Source: CAIWHR01 sp963788185 (lineage in GTDB: Bacteria; Pseudomonadota; Gammaproteobacteria; Burkholderiales; Casimicrobiaceae). From it: 64,000 bases of DNA. Shown here piece by piece: positions 33,744 through 43,054 of this stretch; positions within the stretch are counted from its first letter, which is position 1; the number at the start of each line of letters is the position of its first letter. The DNA is taken from the NCBI GenBank assembly GCA_963788185.1, contig CAWBGE010000017.1, positions 682,001 to 746,000 of the forward strand, read 5' to 3'. Made by a program: the position numbers and the translations under genes. Under the pieces are notes generated by a model. That model made no database searches, was not told the DNA's origin, and worked only from the letters and a program-made list of their open reading frames with translations.

Positions 33744-34918
33744 GCGATGCCGGCGGCATGAAGCCCTTTACCCTCGCCAGTCACCTGGGCCGCGATCCGC
33801 AGCGTTTTCTCGGCGCGGTGAATACGCCGGTGTTTCGTGCCTCGACGATCCTGTTTCCCACGGTCGCCGATCTTGAGCGCGCGGCGCGCGGCGAGCACCA
33901 CGGCCCGAGCTACGGCCTGCACGGCCTGCCCACGGTGACCGACCTGCAGTCGGCGGTGGCGCAGATCGAAGGCGCGCACGCGGCGTTCGCCGTGCCATCG
34001 GGGTTGACGGCGACGACGCTGCCGTTGCTGGCACTGGCGAAAGCCGGCGACCACGTGCTCGTGACCGACTCGGTCTACGGGCCCACGCGGCGGTTCTGCG
34101 ATCTGCACCTGACGCGCCTCGGAATCGACGTGAGCTATTACGACCCGCTGGCCGGCAGCGCGATCGAGTCCGAATTCCGCGCCAACACGCGCATCGTCTT
34201 CACCGAGTCGCCGGGCTCGCTGACCTTCGAAGTGCAGGACATCCCGGCCATCGCCGAGGTCGCGCATCGCCGCGGTGCGTGGGTCGTGATGGACAATACT
34301 TGGGCGACGCCGTTCTTCTTTCCGGCGTTCGCGCGCGGCGTCGACGTCTCCGTGCACGCGGCGACCAAGTACATCGGCGGGCACTCCGACGTTCTGCTGG
34401 GGCTCATCCTGACCAACGAGCGGGCACGCGGCCCGCTGCACCGGTTGTGGACCGACATGGGTGTCACCGCATCCAGCGACGACTGCTTCCTCGGATTGCG
34501 CGGCTTGCGGACGCTGCCGACGCGGCTGGCGCGACACGAGGCGAGCACGCTGGAGATCGCGCAGTGGCTGGCGACGCGCCCCGAGGTCAGGGAAGTGATC
34601 TATCCCGCGTTGCCGGGCGCGCGCGGACACGATCTTTGGCGGCGCGATTTCACCGGCGCGACGGGACTCTTCGCGCTCGTGCTGCAACCGGTGGCGAAGG
34701 CGCGCGTGGATGCGTTGCTCGACGGGTTGCGCCTGTTCAGGATGGGCTGGAGCTGGGGGGGGTTCGAGAGCCTGGCGATTCCGATCGCACCGGAGGGCGC
34801 GCGCACGGCGACGCGCTGGAATCCGGGCGGTCCCTGCCTGCGCCTGCACGTGGGGCTCGAGGATCCGGCCGACCTCATCAAGGATCTCGCGGACGGACTC
34901 GCGCGCCTCGAAGGCTGA
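33740..34918 (+). CDS. metC: Cystathionine beta-lyase (Cys/Met PLP family)
   Basis: A 392-residue PLP enzyme of the cystathionine lyase family. NTPVFRASTILFPT, SYGLHGLPTVTDLQ, MDNTWATPFFFPAF and HAATKYIGGHSD are present; Lys210 is the PLP lysine. The GLHGLP variant of the substrate loop is common in proteobacterial MetC. The reaction splits cystathionine to homocysteine, pyruvate and ammonia; close paralogues with other substrates cannot be excluded. It starts inside the gluconokinase stop, so both are translated from one message. Confidence 0.88.
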   Translation: MSDAGGMKPFTLASHLGRDPQRFLGAVNTPVFRASTILFPTVADLERAARGEHHGPSYGLHGLPTVTDLQSAVAQIEGAHAAFAVPSGLTATTLPLLALAKAGDHVLVTDSVYGPTRRFCDLHLTRLGIDVSYYDPLAGSAIESEFRANTRIVFTESPGSLTFEVQDIPAIAEVAHRRGAWVVMDNTWATPFFFPAFARGVDVSVHAATKYIGGHSDVLLGLILTNERARGPLHRLWTDMGVTASSDDCFLGLRGLRTLPTRLARHEASTLEIAQWLATRPEVREVIYPALPGARGHDLWRRDFTGATGLFALVLQPVAKARVDALLDGLRLFRMGWSWGGFESLAIPIAPEGARTATRWNPGGPCLRLHVGLEDPADLIKDLADGLARLEG

Positions 34919-34962
34919 CGCGCCGCCGGCGCGATGACGGCGTTGCGGGCGACGGCAGCGGA

Positions 34963-35718
34963 TCAGATCGTCTCGTCCTCTCCGAGATAGACGGCCTTCA
35001 CGCGGGCATCCGTGCGGATGGCATCGGGCGTGCCGGTGGCGATGACGCGGCCGCGATCGAGGACGATGATGCGATCGGCATGGCCGAACACGACGTCCAT
35101 GTCGTGCTCGGTGAACAGCACCGCCAGCGACTTCCGGCGCGCGAGATCGGCGGCGAGTTGCATCAGCCGGTTGCGCGAATTGGGCGACATCCCGGCCGTG
35201 GGTTCATCCATCAGCAGCAGGCGCGGCGCGTTGGCCAGCGCGAGGGCCAGTTCGACCCGCTTGGCGTCGCCGTAGGCAAGCGTGGCGCAGCCCTGGTCGG
35301 CGAACGACGTCATGCGCACCTGCGCGAGCAGCGCGTCGGCGTCGGCGCGGAACGCCGCAGTCGCGCGCACCCGCAGGCTTCCATGCGCCCCGGCGTGCGC
35401 GAGAAGCGCGACCTGCACGTTTTCGCGGACCGTCATCGATGCGAAAGTGGCGGCAACCTGGAAAGTGCGGCCGACGCCGAGGCGGGCGATGGCGCGCGGG
35501 GGAAGCCCCTCGATCGGCGTTCCGCCGAGGCGGATGCTGCCGCCGTCGGGCCGCAGCTGTCCATTGACAAGGTTGAAACAGGTGCTCTTGCCGGCGCCGT
35601 TGGGACCGATCAGTGCCACGAGTTCGCCTGCCCGCACCGAAAAGGACATGTCGCTGACCGCTGCGATCCCGCCGAAGGACTTGCAGAGACCCGCGACGTC
35701 GAGCACGGCGCCGGTCAT
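34963..35718 (-). CDS. LivG-type ABC ATP-binding protein
   Basis: A 251-residue ATPase of the branched-chain amino acid/amide importer class. Walker A is IGPNGAGKS, the Q loop is VGRTFQVAATF, and Walker B is LLLMDEPTAGM followed by the H-loop His in FTEHDMDVV. The signature LAYGDAKRVELALAL has Y-G-D in place of LSGGQ, as LivG often does. Its start overlaps the permease stop by four bases. No second ATPase (LivF) is encoded next to it, which is unusual because LivF and LivG normally work as a pair. Confidence 0.9.
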   Translation of the reverse strand: MTGAVLDVAGLCKSFGGIAAVSDMSFSVRAGELVALIGPNGAGKSTCFNLVNGQLRPDGGSIRLGGTPIEGLPPRAIARLGVGRTFQVAATFASMTVRENVQVALLAHAGAHGSLRVRATAAFRADADALLAQVRMTSFADQGCATLAYGDAKRVELALALANAPRLLLMDEPTAGMSPNSRNRLMQLAADLARRKSLAVLFTEHDMDVVFGHADRIIVLDRGRVIATGTPDAIRTDARVKAVYLGEDETI

Positions 35719-37595
35719 CGCTTCCACCTGGCGTAGAGCGCCTGCAGCGAACCGCCTATGCCCATCGGGGCGACGAGCACGATCAGCAGGATGGCGGAGC
35801 CCAGCACCGCACGCCAGTACTCGGTCAGCCGCGCGAGCGTGTCCTGCAGGTACGTGAATGCCGCCGCGCCGAGCAGCGGTCCGGCGGGCGCATTGAGCCC
35901 GCCCAGCAGCACCATCACCAGCGCATCGACGGAGCGGGGAATCGCGAGCGTCTCGGGCGACAGGCTGCCTTTCGAAAACACGTACAGGCCACCGGCAAGT
36001 CCGGCGAAGCCCCCGGCCATCGCGAACGCCACCCACTGCGTGCGCCGGACGTCGATCCCGAGCGCTTCGGCGCGCAGCGGTGAATCGCGTGCCGCGCGCA
36101 GCGCAAAACCGAGCGGTGCCTGGGCGATCCAGGCGATGCCCGACAGCGCTGCGGATGACACGGCCAGAACGAACCAGAAGTACGCGCGCCTGTCGGCCAG
36201 CAGGTCGACGGGCCACAGGCCCACGAGGCCGTTCGAACCCCCGGTCACGGCGTCCCACTGGAAAGCGATCGACCACATGATCTGCGCGAAGGCCAGCGTC
36301 AGCATCGCGAGATAGACGCCCGACAGGCGCACGCAGAACCAGCCGAAGACGAGCGCTCCCGCCATGGCCGCCATCGGCGCCGCCGCCAGCGCGAATGCCA
36401 TCGATCCGCCGCTCTTGAACACCAGCGCGGCACCGTAGGCGCCAAGCCCGAAATACGCCGCATGGCCGAACGAGGCCATGCCACCGGTGCCCATCAGGAA
36501 CTGAAGGCTGGCGGCAAAGACGGCGAGCACCAGGATGTCCGTCGCGAGCACCAGACGGTACTCGTCGCCGGTGAAGGGCAACAGCACGCCGACCGCAAGG
36601 ACGGCGAGCGCCGCGAATACGCTGCCGCGCCCGTACGGACGCACCAGCGCACGGAACTCGGCGATGGGCGTGGTCGGCGGCGCGGCCGGTGCCGCGCCCA
36701 GCAGTCCGTAGGGCTTGGTGGCGAGGACGATCGCCATCACGACGAACTCGGCCACCAGCGTGAGCTTCGGGAAGGCGAGCGCGAATCCGGCGACCTCCAC
36801 CGTGCCCAGCACGACGCAAAGTCCCTTGACCAGGCCGATCAGCAGCGCGGCGAGGAATGCGCCGGGAATCGAGCCCAATCCGCCGACGACGGTGACGACG
36901 AAGGCCTCGGCGATGATCGACAGGTCCATGCCCAGGTTGGCGGGCTCGCGCGGCAGCTGCAACGCGCCGGCGAGTCCGGCGAGGCCCGCACCCAGCGCAA
37001 AGACCGCGGTGAAGAGTCGCGCCTCGTCGATGCCCAGCGCGCCGGCGAGCGCCCGGTTTTCGGTCGCGGCGCGGATCACCACGCCGAAACGTGTGCGCGT
37101 GAGCAGCCCCCACAGTCCGAGCAGCACCAGGGGTCCGACGGCGATCAACAGCAGGTCGTAGCTGGGGACCGCCCGGCCGAAGACGTCGATCACGCCGGAG
37201 AATCCCGGAGCGCGGGGTCCCAGCAGGTCTTCCGCACCCCAGATCGCCAGCGCTGCATCGCGAACGATCAGCACCACACCGAAGGTCGCGGCAAGTTGCA
37301 GCAGCTCCGGCGCGGCGTAGATCCAGCGCAGAAGCAGCCGCTCGATCAGCGCGCCGAGAATGCCGACGGCGATTACCGCGAACAGCACGCCGCCCCAGAA
37401 TCCCAAGGGTCCCCGGCCCAGCCAATCGACCACGGTCCAGGCGAGATACGCACCCAGCATGTACAGCGAACCGTGCGCGAAGTTGACGACCCTGCTGACG
37501 CCGAAGATCAGGGTCAGGCCGGCGGCGACCAGGAAGAGCGCCGACGCGCTGGCGAGGCTGTTGAGCAGTTGGGCAAGGAGCGAGGCGAGCGACAT
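35715..37595 (-). CDS. Fused LivH-LivM-type ABC permease
   Basis: A 626-residue inner-membrane protein. The first half (about 1-290) is LivH-like, with GLTLIFGVSRVVNFAHGSLYMLGAY and VVGGLGSIPGAFLAALLIG. The second half (about 330-626) is LivM-like, with TGGMASFGHAAYFGLGAYGAA and LLGGLNAPAGPLLGAAAFTYLQD. Two normally separate subunits are thus one polypeptide, so the transmembrane pair is built in. The linker (about 290-335, Ala/Pro-rich) is short. It lies between the binding protein (98 bases) and LivG (overlap). Substrate is unknown; such importers carry amino acids, amides or urea. Confidence 0.93.
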   Translation of the reverse strand: MSLASLLAQLLNSLASASALFLVAAGLTLIFGVSRVVNFAHGSLYMLGAYLAWTVVDWLGRGPLGFWGGVLFAVIAVGILGALIERLLLRWIYAAPELLQLAATFGVVLIVRDAALAIWGAEDLLGPRAPGFSGVIDVFGRAVPSYDLLLIAVGPLVLLGLWGLLTRTRFGVVIRAATENRALAGALGIDEARLFTAVFALGAGLAGLAGALQLPREPANLGMDLSIIAEAFVVTVVGGLGSIPGAFLAALLIGLVKGLCVVLGTVEVAGFALAFPKLTLVAEFVVMAIVLATKPYGLLGAAPAAPPTTPIAEFRALVRPYGRGSVFAALAVLAVGVLLPFTGDEYRLVLATDILVLAVFAASLQFLMGTGGMASFGHAAYFGLGAYGAALVFKSGGSMAFALAAAPMAAMAGALVFGWFCVRLSGVYLAMLTLAFAQIMWSIAFQWDAVTGGSNGLVGLWPVDLLADRRAYFWFVLAVSSAALSGIAWIAQAPLGFALRAARDSPLRAEALGIDVRRTQWVAFAMAGGFAGLAGGLYVFSKGSLSPETLAIPRSVDALVMVLLGGLNAPAGPLLGAAAFTYLQDTLARLTEYWRAVLGSAILLIVLVAPMGIGGSLQALYARWKR

Positions 37596-37693
37596 GCGGC
37601 GGAAAGGCGGGCACGCCCGCGCCCGGTAGGCGGCAGAGGCGCGGCCTCGATTCTAGCCTACCGCCGACGAACCCCGGTGCATGCCGGAGGGCG

Positions 37694-38899
37694 CTACTTG
37701 CCGCGTCGCATCGCCTTGACCGCGTCGTCGGAGGGCAGATGGTCCTTGCCATCGGCATAGCGCCAATCGACCATCACGCCCTTGCCGTCGCGGATCGCGG
37801 TGCGCCCGACGTAGGCGCCCATCGTCGACTGATGGTCCTGGGTGCGGAAGTTCACCTTCCCGAACGGCGTGTCGAACGCCAGCCCGCTCATTGCCGTCAC
37901 CAGCTTCTCGGTGTCGGTCGAGCCTGCGCGCCGCAGCGCCGCAGCCGCGGCCTTGACCGTGCTGTAGCCGACGACCGAGCCCAGGCGCGGGTAGTCCTTG
38001 TACCGGGCCTGGTACGCGTCGACGAATCGCCTGTGTTCGGGGGTGTCGATCGCGTACCACGGGTAACCGGTGACCCACCAGCCGACCGGCGCCTCGTCCT
38101 TCAGCGGGTCGAGGTACTCGGGTTCGCCGCCCAGCAGGTTGAACACCGGGCGGTCGCGGAACAGTCCGCGCAACTGTCCCTCGCGTACGAACCGGGCGAG
38201 ATCGGGACCGAACAGCGACGAAAAGATGGCGTCGGGCTTGGCGTCGGCCAAGGCCTGCGCGACCGAGCCGGCGTCGATCTTGCCCAGCGGAACCGCCAGT
38301 TCGACGAACTCGATGCCGCCCTGCTGCAACGCCATCATCTGCTTCTTGAACGCTGCCGTGGCCGATTGACCGTACTCGTAATTGGGGTAGACGATCGCCC
38401 AGCGCTTTTTTCCCAGCTTCGCTGCCTCGGGTGCCAGCATCGCGGTCTGCATGTACGTCGACGCGCGCAGGCGGAACGTGTAGCGGTTGCCGGACTCCCA
38501 GACAATCTTGTCGGTCAGCGGCTCGGCGGCGAGGAACAGGACCTTGCGCTGCTGCGCGAGGTCGGCGACCGCGAGGCCCACGTTGGAAGGGAAGGTGCCC
38601 ATCAGCATGACCACCTTCTCCCGCGTGAGGAGTTCCTCGGCCACGCGGACGGCGTCGCCGGGGTTGCCGTTGTCGTCCCGCGACACGATCGCGAGCGGGC
38701 GCCCCAGCACCCCGCCCGCCGCGTTGATCTCCTCGAGCGCGAGGTCCATCCCCTTCTTGTACGGCTCGAGGAACGCCGGGAAGGTCTTGTAGCTGTTGAG
38801 CTCGCCCAGCTTGATCGGCTGGGCGATGGCGAGGCACGGCAGCGCCGAGGCGGCGATGGCAATCGCGGCGAATCGGGCCAGGTTCTGCAGGCGGTTCAT
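37694..38899 (-). CDS. Periplasmic binding protein of a branched-chain amino acid-type ABC importer
   Basis: A 401-residue type-I binding protein. The signal peptide is about 1-26 (SALPCLAIAQ). Family motifs are IKLGELNSYKTFP, ALEEINAAGGVLGRPL, SRDDNGNP, and VYPNYEYGQSATAAFKKQM. GGAG lies just before the ATG. It heads the fused-permease operon. The ligand is unknown; relatives bind leucine, amides or aromatic acids. A TACAAT -10 (38939-38934) precedes it on the minus strand. Confidence 0.9.
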   Translation of the reverse strand: MNRLQNLARFAAIAIAASALPCLAIAQPIKLGELNSYKTFPAFLEPYKKGMDLALEEINAAGGVLGRPLAIVSRDDNGNPGDAVRVAEELLTREKVVMLMGTFPSNVGLAVADLAQQRKVLFLAAEPLTDKIVWESGNRYTFRLRASTYMQTAMLAPEAAKLGKKRWAIVYPNYEYGQSATAAFKKQMMALQQGGIEFVELAVPLGKIDAGSVAQALADAKPDAIFSSLFGPDLARFVREGQLRGLFRDRPVFNLLGGEPEYLDPLKDEAPVGWWVTGYPWYAIDTPEHRRFVDAYQARYKDYPRLGSVVGYSTVKAAAAALRRAGSTDTEKLVTAMSGLAFDTPFGKVNFRTQDHQSTMGAYVGRTAIRDGKGVMVDWRYADGKDHLPSDDAVKAMRRGK

Positions 38900-38933
38900 G
38901 CAATCTCCGGTGACTTTGGGGCATGCACATTCG

Positions 38934-38939
38934 ATTGTA
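38934..38939 (-). promoter_or_regulatory. -10 element for the Liv-type operon
   Basis: TACAAT on the minus strand, about 35 bases before the binding-protein ATG. No strong -35 is visible. Confidence 0.4.
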
Positions 38940-38992
38940 CGCATTCGACCGGCAGCCGCGGGCGCGGGACGCGCTTGCGCATGCGAACTCCA

Positions 38993-39070
38993 TGGAACAA
39001 GTGTGGAACAAGTATGCAACGCACGCTTTCGAACGCAACCGCGACGCAACCGCGCGACCCCGCGTAAAAT
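38993..39070 (+). promoter_or_regulatory. Two 11-bp tandem repeats before a -10 upstream of the large flavoprotein
   Basis: TGGAACAAGTG/A occurs twice in a row (38993-39003 and 39004-39014). ACGCAACCGCG occurs twice in a row with no mismatch (39033-39043 and 39044-39054). Both have an 11-bp period, so repeats lie on one face of the helix. A TAAAAT -10 follows at 39065-39070, 94 bases before the chosen start. They look like regulator-binding arrays. Confidence 0.5.
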
Positions 39071-39163
39071 GCGCGTCTTTGCCGGAACCGTTCCGGTTTG
39101 CACAGCGGGACGACCATCGCGTTGGGCGTCACCCCGGTTGTCCTTCCGCCTCTCATCGCCATC

Positions 39164-42100
39164 ATGCCGACTACATCTCCGCCCGCGCTCGAGCTTGCCC
39201 ACGGCCTCGCCTACGCCGAGCTCTATTCCGTCGCGGGCGCCTCCCGGATCGACAAGCTGTTCCTGGCGCACCTGGAAGGCGCCGACGCCGACCTCGCGCG
39301 GCGGCTCGAGGTTGCCCGCGCCGATCCGTCGTCCTGCGCCGTCAAGGACGAGTCGACACTGCTGATCGCCGTCGCCCCGCATCTCGAGGATTTTCTGGCC
39401 GGGCTCTTCGGCATCATGGCCGAGGTCCGCGCACTCGAAGCGACGCATCATGCGCTGGCGCCGCTGTACGCGGTGAAGCGGCTCTTCGTCCAGCGCAAGG
39501 CGATGAACACGCACAAGGCCGATGTCGCGGCGACGTTCGACGGCGCGGCGCTCGGCCGCGAACTCGAAGCCGCCATCGGCACAGCGGTGACCGGTGCAGG
39601 CGGTGAACTCGCGTTTGCACGGGCGGTGACGTCGTGGCAGCAGGATGAAGCGGCGAACGCCGGCAGGCTGGACGCCGCCCTGCGCTACGCAGCATGGGCC
39701 GCACACACGCCGGCGGGTCGCGCGGTGCACAAGTCGGGCGTGCTCTTCCGCGCGCCGCGCAGGCTCGACTACATGAAGCTGGTGCCGCTGGAAGCGACCG
39801 AAGTGCACGGCGTGCCGGCGTGGAAGCTCGCCGGCGATCATCTTCGGCGGCGCGAGGGCTTCGCGCTCACCGATCGGGGGATGGACCTCACCGCCGGCCT
39901 CGACCAGTCGCACTACTGCATCTGGTGTCACGAGCAGGGCAAGGACTCGTGTTCGCATGGGCTGCTCGAAAAGAAGCCGGCCGATGGCAGCGTGCCCGAC
40001 AACCCGTTCAAGAAGAGCCCGTTCGGCGTGACCCTCGCCGGTTGCCCGCTGGAGGAGAAGATCTCGGAGTTCCACAAGCTGCGCGCCGAAGGCTGGCCAT
40101 TGGGTGCGCTAGCCGTGATCTGTGTCGACAACCCGCTGGTGGCCGCCACCGGCCACCGGATCTGCAACGACTGCATGAAGTCGTGCATCTACCAGAAGAC
40201 CGACCCCGTCGACATTCCGCAGGCCGAGACGCGAATTCTCAAGGATGTGCTGGCACTTCCCTGGGGTTTCGAGATCTACGCGCTGCTGACGCGCTGGAAT
40301 CCGCTGAACCTGCGGCAGCCGCTGCCCCTGCCGCCGACGGGCAAGCGGACGCTGGTCGTCGGAATGGGACCGGCCGGATTCACGCTGTCGCATTTCCTGC
40401 TCAACGACGGCCACACCGTCGTCGGCGTCGACGGCTTGAAGATCGAGCCGCTGCCGCCGCAAGTGTCGGGGATCACGATGTCCGGCGAGCGCGTGCCCTT
40501 CGAGCCGGTTCGCGATGCGTCGACGCTCGCCGAACCACTGGACGATCGCGTGATGGCGGGATTCGGCGGCGTCGCCGAGTACGGCATCACCGTGCGCTGG
40601 GACAAGAACTTCCTCAAGGTGATTCGCCTGCTGCTGGAGCGTCGAGACCGCTTTGCCCTCTACGGTGGCGTGCGCTTCGGCGGTACCCTCGACGCCGAGG
40701 GCGCCTTCGCCATGGGTTTCGACCACGTCGCGATCGCCGCGGGGGCGGGGCGGCCGACGGTGCTCGACCTTCCCAACGGACTCGTGCATGGTGTGCGCAC
40801 GGCGTCGGATTTCCTGATGGGCCTGCAGCTGACCGGTGCGGCGAAGCGCGACTCGATCACCAACCTGCAGGTGCGCCTCCCGGTCGTGGTCATCGGCGGC
40901 GGTCTCACTGCGATCGACACCGCCACGGAGTCGCTTGCGTATTACCCGATCCAGGTCGAGAAGTTCCTTGCGCGCTACGAGGCGCTGTCGGCGCGCAAGG
41001 GTGCCGCGGCGGTCGAGGCAGCCTGGACGCCGCCCGAGCGCGAGATCGCGCGGGAGTTTCTCGCCCACGCGCGCGCGATCCGTGCCGAGCGCGAGGTCGC
41101 CGCGGCCGAGGGTCGCGCCGCGCGGATCGTCGAACTGCTGCACGCATGGGGCGGGGCGACGATCGCTTATCGGCGGCGCCTGATCGACAGTCCGTCGTAC
41201 ACGCTCAACCACGAGGAGATCGAGAAGGCGCTGGAGGAGGGCATCCGTTTCGCCGAAGGACTGACGCCGCTTGCCGTCGCGACGGACGCGCACGGCCATG
41301 CCTGCGCGCTCGACGTGTCGCTGCAGCGCGTCGGCGACGACGGCAAGTGGGCGGACGTGGCACGGGAATCGCTGCCGGCACGGACGATCCTCGTCGCGGC
41401 GGGCACTTCGCCCAACACCGTTCTGGGTCGCGAGGATCCGGCGCACTTTCACCTCGACGGCAAGTATTTCCGTCTGCTCGACGAGGACGGAACTCCCGTG
41501 GTGCCGGTCAAGGGTCTCGCCAAGCCGGCCCGGCCGGCGGTGCTCACCGACATCCGCGACGACGGGCGGGCGACGAGCTTCTTCGGTGACCTCCACCCGT
41601 CGTTCTTCGGCAACGTCGTGAAGGCGATGGGCAGCGCGAAGCTCGGCTACCCGATTGTTTCCCGGATGCTGGCGAACGTCGCGCCGGCATCGGCGCAAAG
41701 CGATGCGGAGTTCTTCGCCGGCCTCGACCGCGAATTGCGCGCAACCGTCGTCCGCGTCGATCGCCTGACGCCGACGATCATCGAAGTGATCGTGCGCGCG
41801 CCCGCGGCGGCGCGGCGCTTCGAGCCCGGGCAGTTCTACCGCCTGCAGAACTTCGAGACGCTGGCCGCGAAGGCAGCGAACACGCGGTTCACGATGGAAG
41901 GCCTGGCGCTGACCGGAGCCTGGGTGGATCGCGAGCAGGGCCTGGTCTCGATGATCGTGCTGGAAATGGGTGGATCATCGGACTTGTGTGCGGCACTGAA
42001 GCCCGGCGAGCCGGTGGTCCTGATGGGGCCGACGGGCTCGCCGACCGAGATCGAGCCGGGTGAGACGGTCGTTCTCGTCGGCGGCGGGCTCGGCAACGCG

Positions 42101-42691
42101 GTGCTGTTCTCCATCGGTCAGGCATTCCGCCGTGCGGGGTCGAAGGTGCTCTATTTCGCCGGCTACAAAAAGGTGATCGACCGGTACAAGATCGGCGAGA
42201 TAGAGGCGGCCGCAGACACCGTCGTCTGGTGTTGCGACGAAGATCCCGGTTTCGAGGCGCAACGGGCGCAGGACCGGAGCTTCGTCGGCAACATCGTGCA
42301 GGCGATGCGCGCCTATGCGGCGGGCGAACTCGGCGCGCAGTCGATACCGTTCGGCGCCTGCGATCGCATCATCGCCATCGGGTCCGACCGAATGATGGCG
42401 GCGGTGGGCGCCGCACGGCACTCGGTGCTGGCGCCGTACCTCAAGCCGACGCATCGGGCGCTGGGATCGATCAACTCGCCGATGCAGTGCATGATGAAGG
42501 AAATCTGCGCGCAGTGCCTGCAGCCGCACAGGGATCCGGTGACCGGCAAGCTGTCGTACGTGTTCTCCTGCTTCAACCAGGATCAACCGCTAGACCGGGT
42601 GGATTTCCCGGGACTCGACGCGCGGCTCAGGCAGAATGCCGTGCAGGAAAAGCTGACCGCGCAGTGGATCGCCGAGGCGCGACGCGGGTGA
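39164..42691 (+). CDS. Large fused flavo-iron-sulfur oxidoreductase (GltD-like plus PyrK-like)
   Basis: A single 1175-residue protein. Residues 1-240 form an N-terminal region of unknown function. Residues 245-345 carry a cysteine set (252, 255, 263, 294, 334, 337, 341) like the [4Fe-4S] domain of glutamate synthase small subunit. Residues 380-900 form two nucleotide-binding domains (VVGMGPAGF, VVIGGGLTA). Residues 925-1175 resemble the electron-transfer subunit of dihydroorotate dehydrogenase: GQFYRLQNFE (FAD), VVLVGGGLGNAVLF (NAD) and a cysteine set Cys1109, 1115, 1118, 1136 for one [2Fe-2S]. Electrons could bifurcate or pass from NAD(P)H to an acceptor. The chosen ATG has no strong Shine-Dalgarno. 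Confidence 0.85.
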   Translation: MPTTSPPALELAHGLAYAELYSVAGASRIDKLFLAHLEGADADLARRLEVARADPSSCAVKDESTLLIAVAPHLEDFLAGLFGIMAEVRALEATHHALAPLYAVKRLFVQRKAMNTHKADVAATFDGAALGRELEAAIGTAVTGAGGELAFARAVTSWQQDEAANAGRLDAALRYAAWAAHTPAGRAVHKSGVLFRAPRRLDYMKLVPLEATEVHGVPAWKLAGDHLRRREGFALTDRGMDLTAGLDQSHYCIWCHEQGKDSCSHGLLEKKPADGSVPDNPFKKSPFGVTLAGCPLEEKISEFHKLRAEGWPLGALAVICVDNPLVAATGHRICNDCMKSCIYQKTDPVDIPQAETRILKDVLALPWGFEIYALLTRWNPLNLRQPLPLPPTGKRTLVVGMGPAGFTLSHFLLNDGHTVVGVDGLKIEPLPPQVSGITMSGERVPFEPVRDASTLAEPLDDRVMAGFGGVAEYGITVRWDKNFLKVIRLLLERRDRFALYGGVRFGGTLDAEGAFAMGFDHVAIAAGAGRPTVLDLPNGLVHGVRTASDFLMGLQLTGAAKRDSITNLQVRLPVVVIGGGLTAIDTATESLAYYPIQVEKFLARYEALSARKGAAAVEAAWTPPEREIAREFLAHARAIRAEREVAAAEGRAARIVELLHAWGGATIAYRRRLIDSPSYTLNHEEIEKALEEGIRFAEGLTPLAVATDAHGHACALDVSLQRVGDDGKWADVARESLPARTILVAAGTSPNTVLGREDPAHFHLDGKYFRLLDEDGTPVVPVKGLAKPARPAVLTDIRDDGRATSFFGDLHPSFFGNVVKAMGSAKLGYPIVSRMLANVAPASAQSDAEFFAGLDRELRATVVRVDRLTPTIIEVIVRAPAAARRFEPGQFYRLQNFETLAAKAANTRFTMEGLALTGAWVDREQGLVSMIVLEMGGSSDLCAALKPGEPVVLMGPTGSPTEIEPGETVVLVGGGLGNAVLFSIGQAFRRAGSKVLYFAGYKKVIDRYKIGEIEAAADTVVWCCDEDPGFEAQRAQDRSFVGNIVQAMRAYAAGELGAQSIPFGACDRIIAIGSDRMMAAVGAARHSVLAPYLKPTHRALGSINSPMQCMMKEICAQCLQPHRDPVTGKLSYVFSCFNQDQPLDRVDFPGLDARLRQNAVQEKLTAQWIAEARRG

Positions 42692-42721
42692 GCGGGACGA
42701 CGGATCGATGTCGTGCGCGCG

Positions 42722-42892
42722 TCACACGCTCATCTGGGTGATGGTGACGTCGGAATAGGGAACGATGCGCTTTTCCTCGTGGCGCGCGGCGCGGTCCTGG
42801 TCGCGGGCCATCGAGAACAGCGCAAAGACGAATATCGAGCCCAGCCCCCACAGGACCAGTCCCAGCAGGATCCATCCCAAGCTCAGTTCCAT
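42722..42892 (-). CDS. Small single-span membrane protein
   Basis: A 56-residue protein with one strong hydrophobic helix (about 3-26, LGWILLGLVLWGLGSIFVFALF) and a charged tail (RDQDRAARHEEKR, then PYSDVTITQ). GGAGCG lies about nine bases before the ATG. Such tiny anchors are often subunit stabilisers; no partner is identified. A longer frame reaches 43036 but the extra residues look unnatural. It is convergent with the large flavoprotein. Confidence 0.55.
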   Translation of the reverse strand: MELSLGWILLGLVLWGLGSIFVFALFSMARDQDRAARHEEKRIVPYSDVTITQMSV

Positions 42893-43054
42893 TGTCGTAG
42901 GCGCTCCATTCGATGCCGCTATGGTCGACATTAGGGATCTCGAACCGAACCAAGTCAACAAAATGACGCTGCCGGCAGCCGCAATTCGCAGGATTGACGC
43001 ATCTTCCGCAACACTTCGCGTGGCCAAAGGTCCCACGTCGGAATCTGGCGCGCC

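Noticed and set aside
34919..34933. CGCGCC-GCC-GGCGCG hairpin between metC and livG
   Set aside because: No T tract; a GC-rich stem by itself is not enough for a terminator call here.
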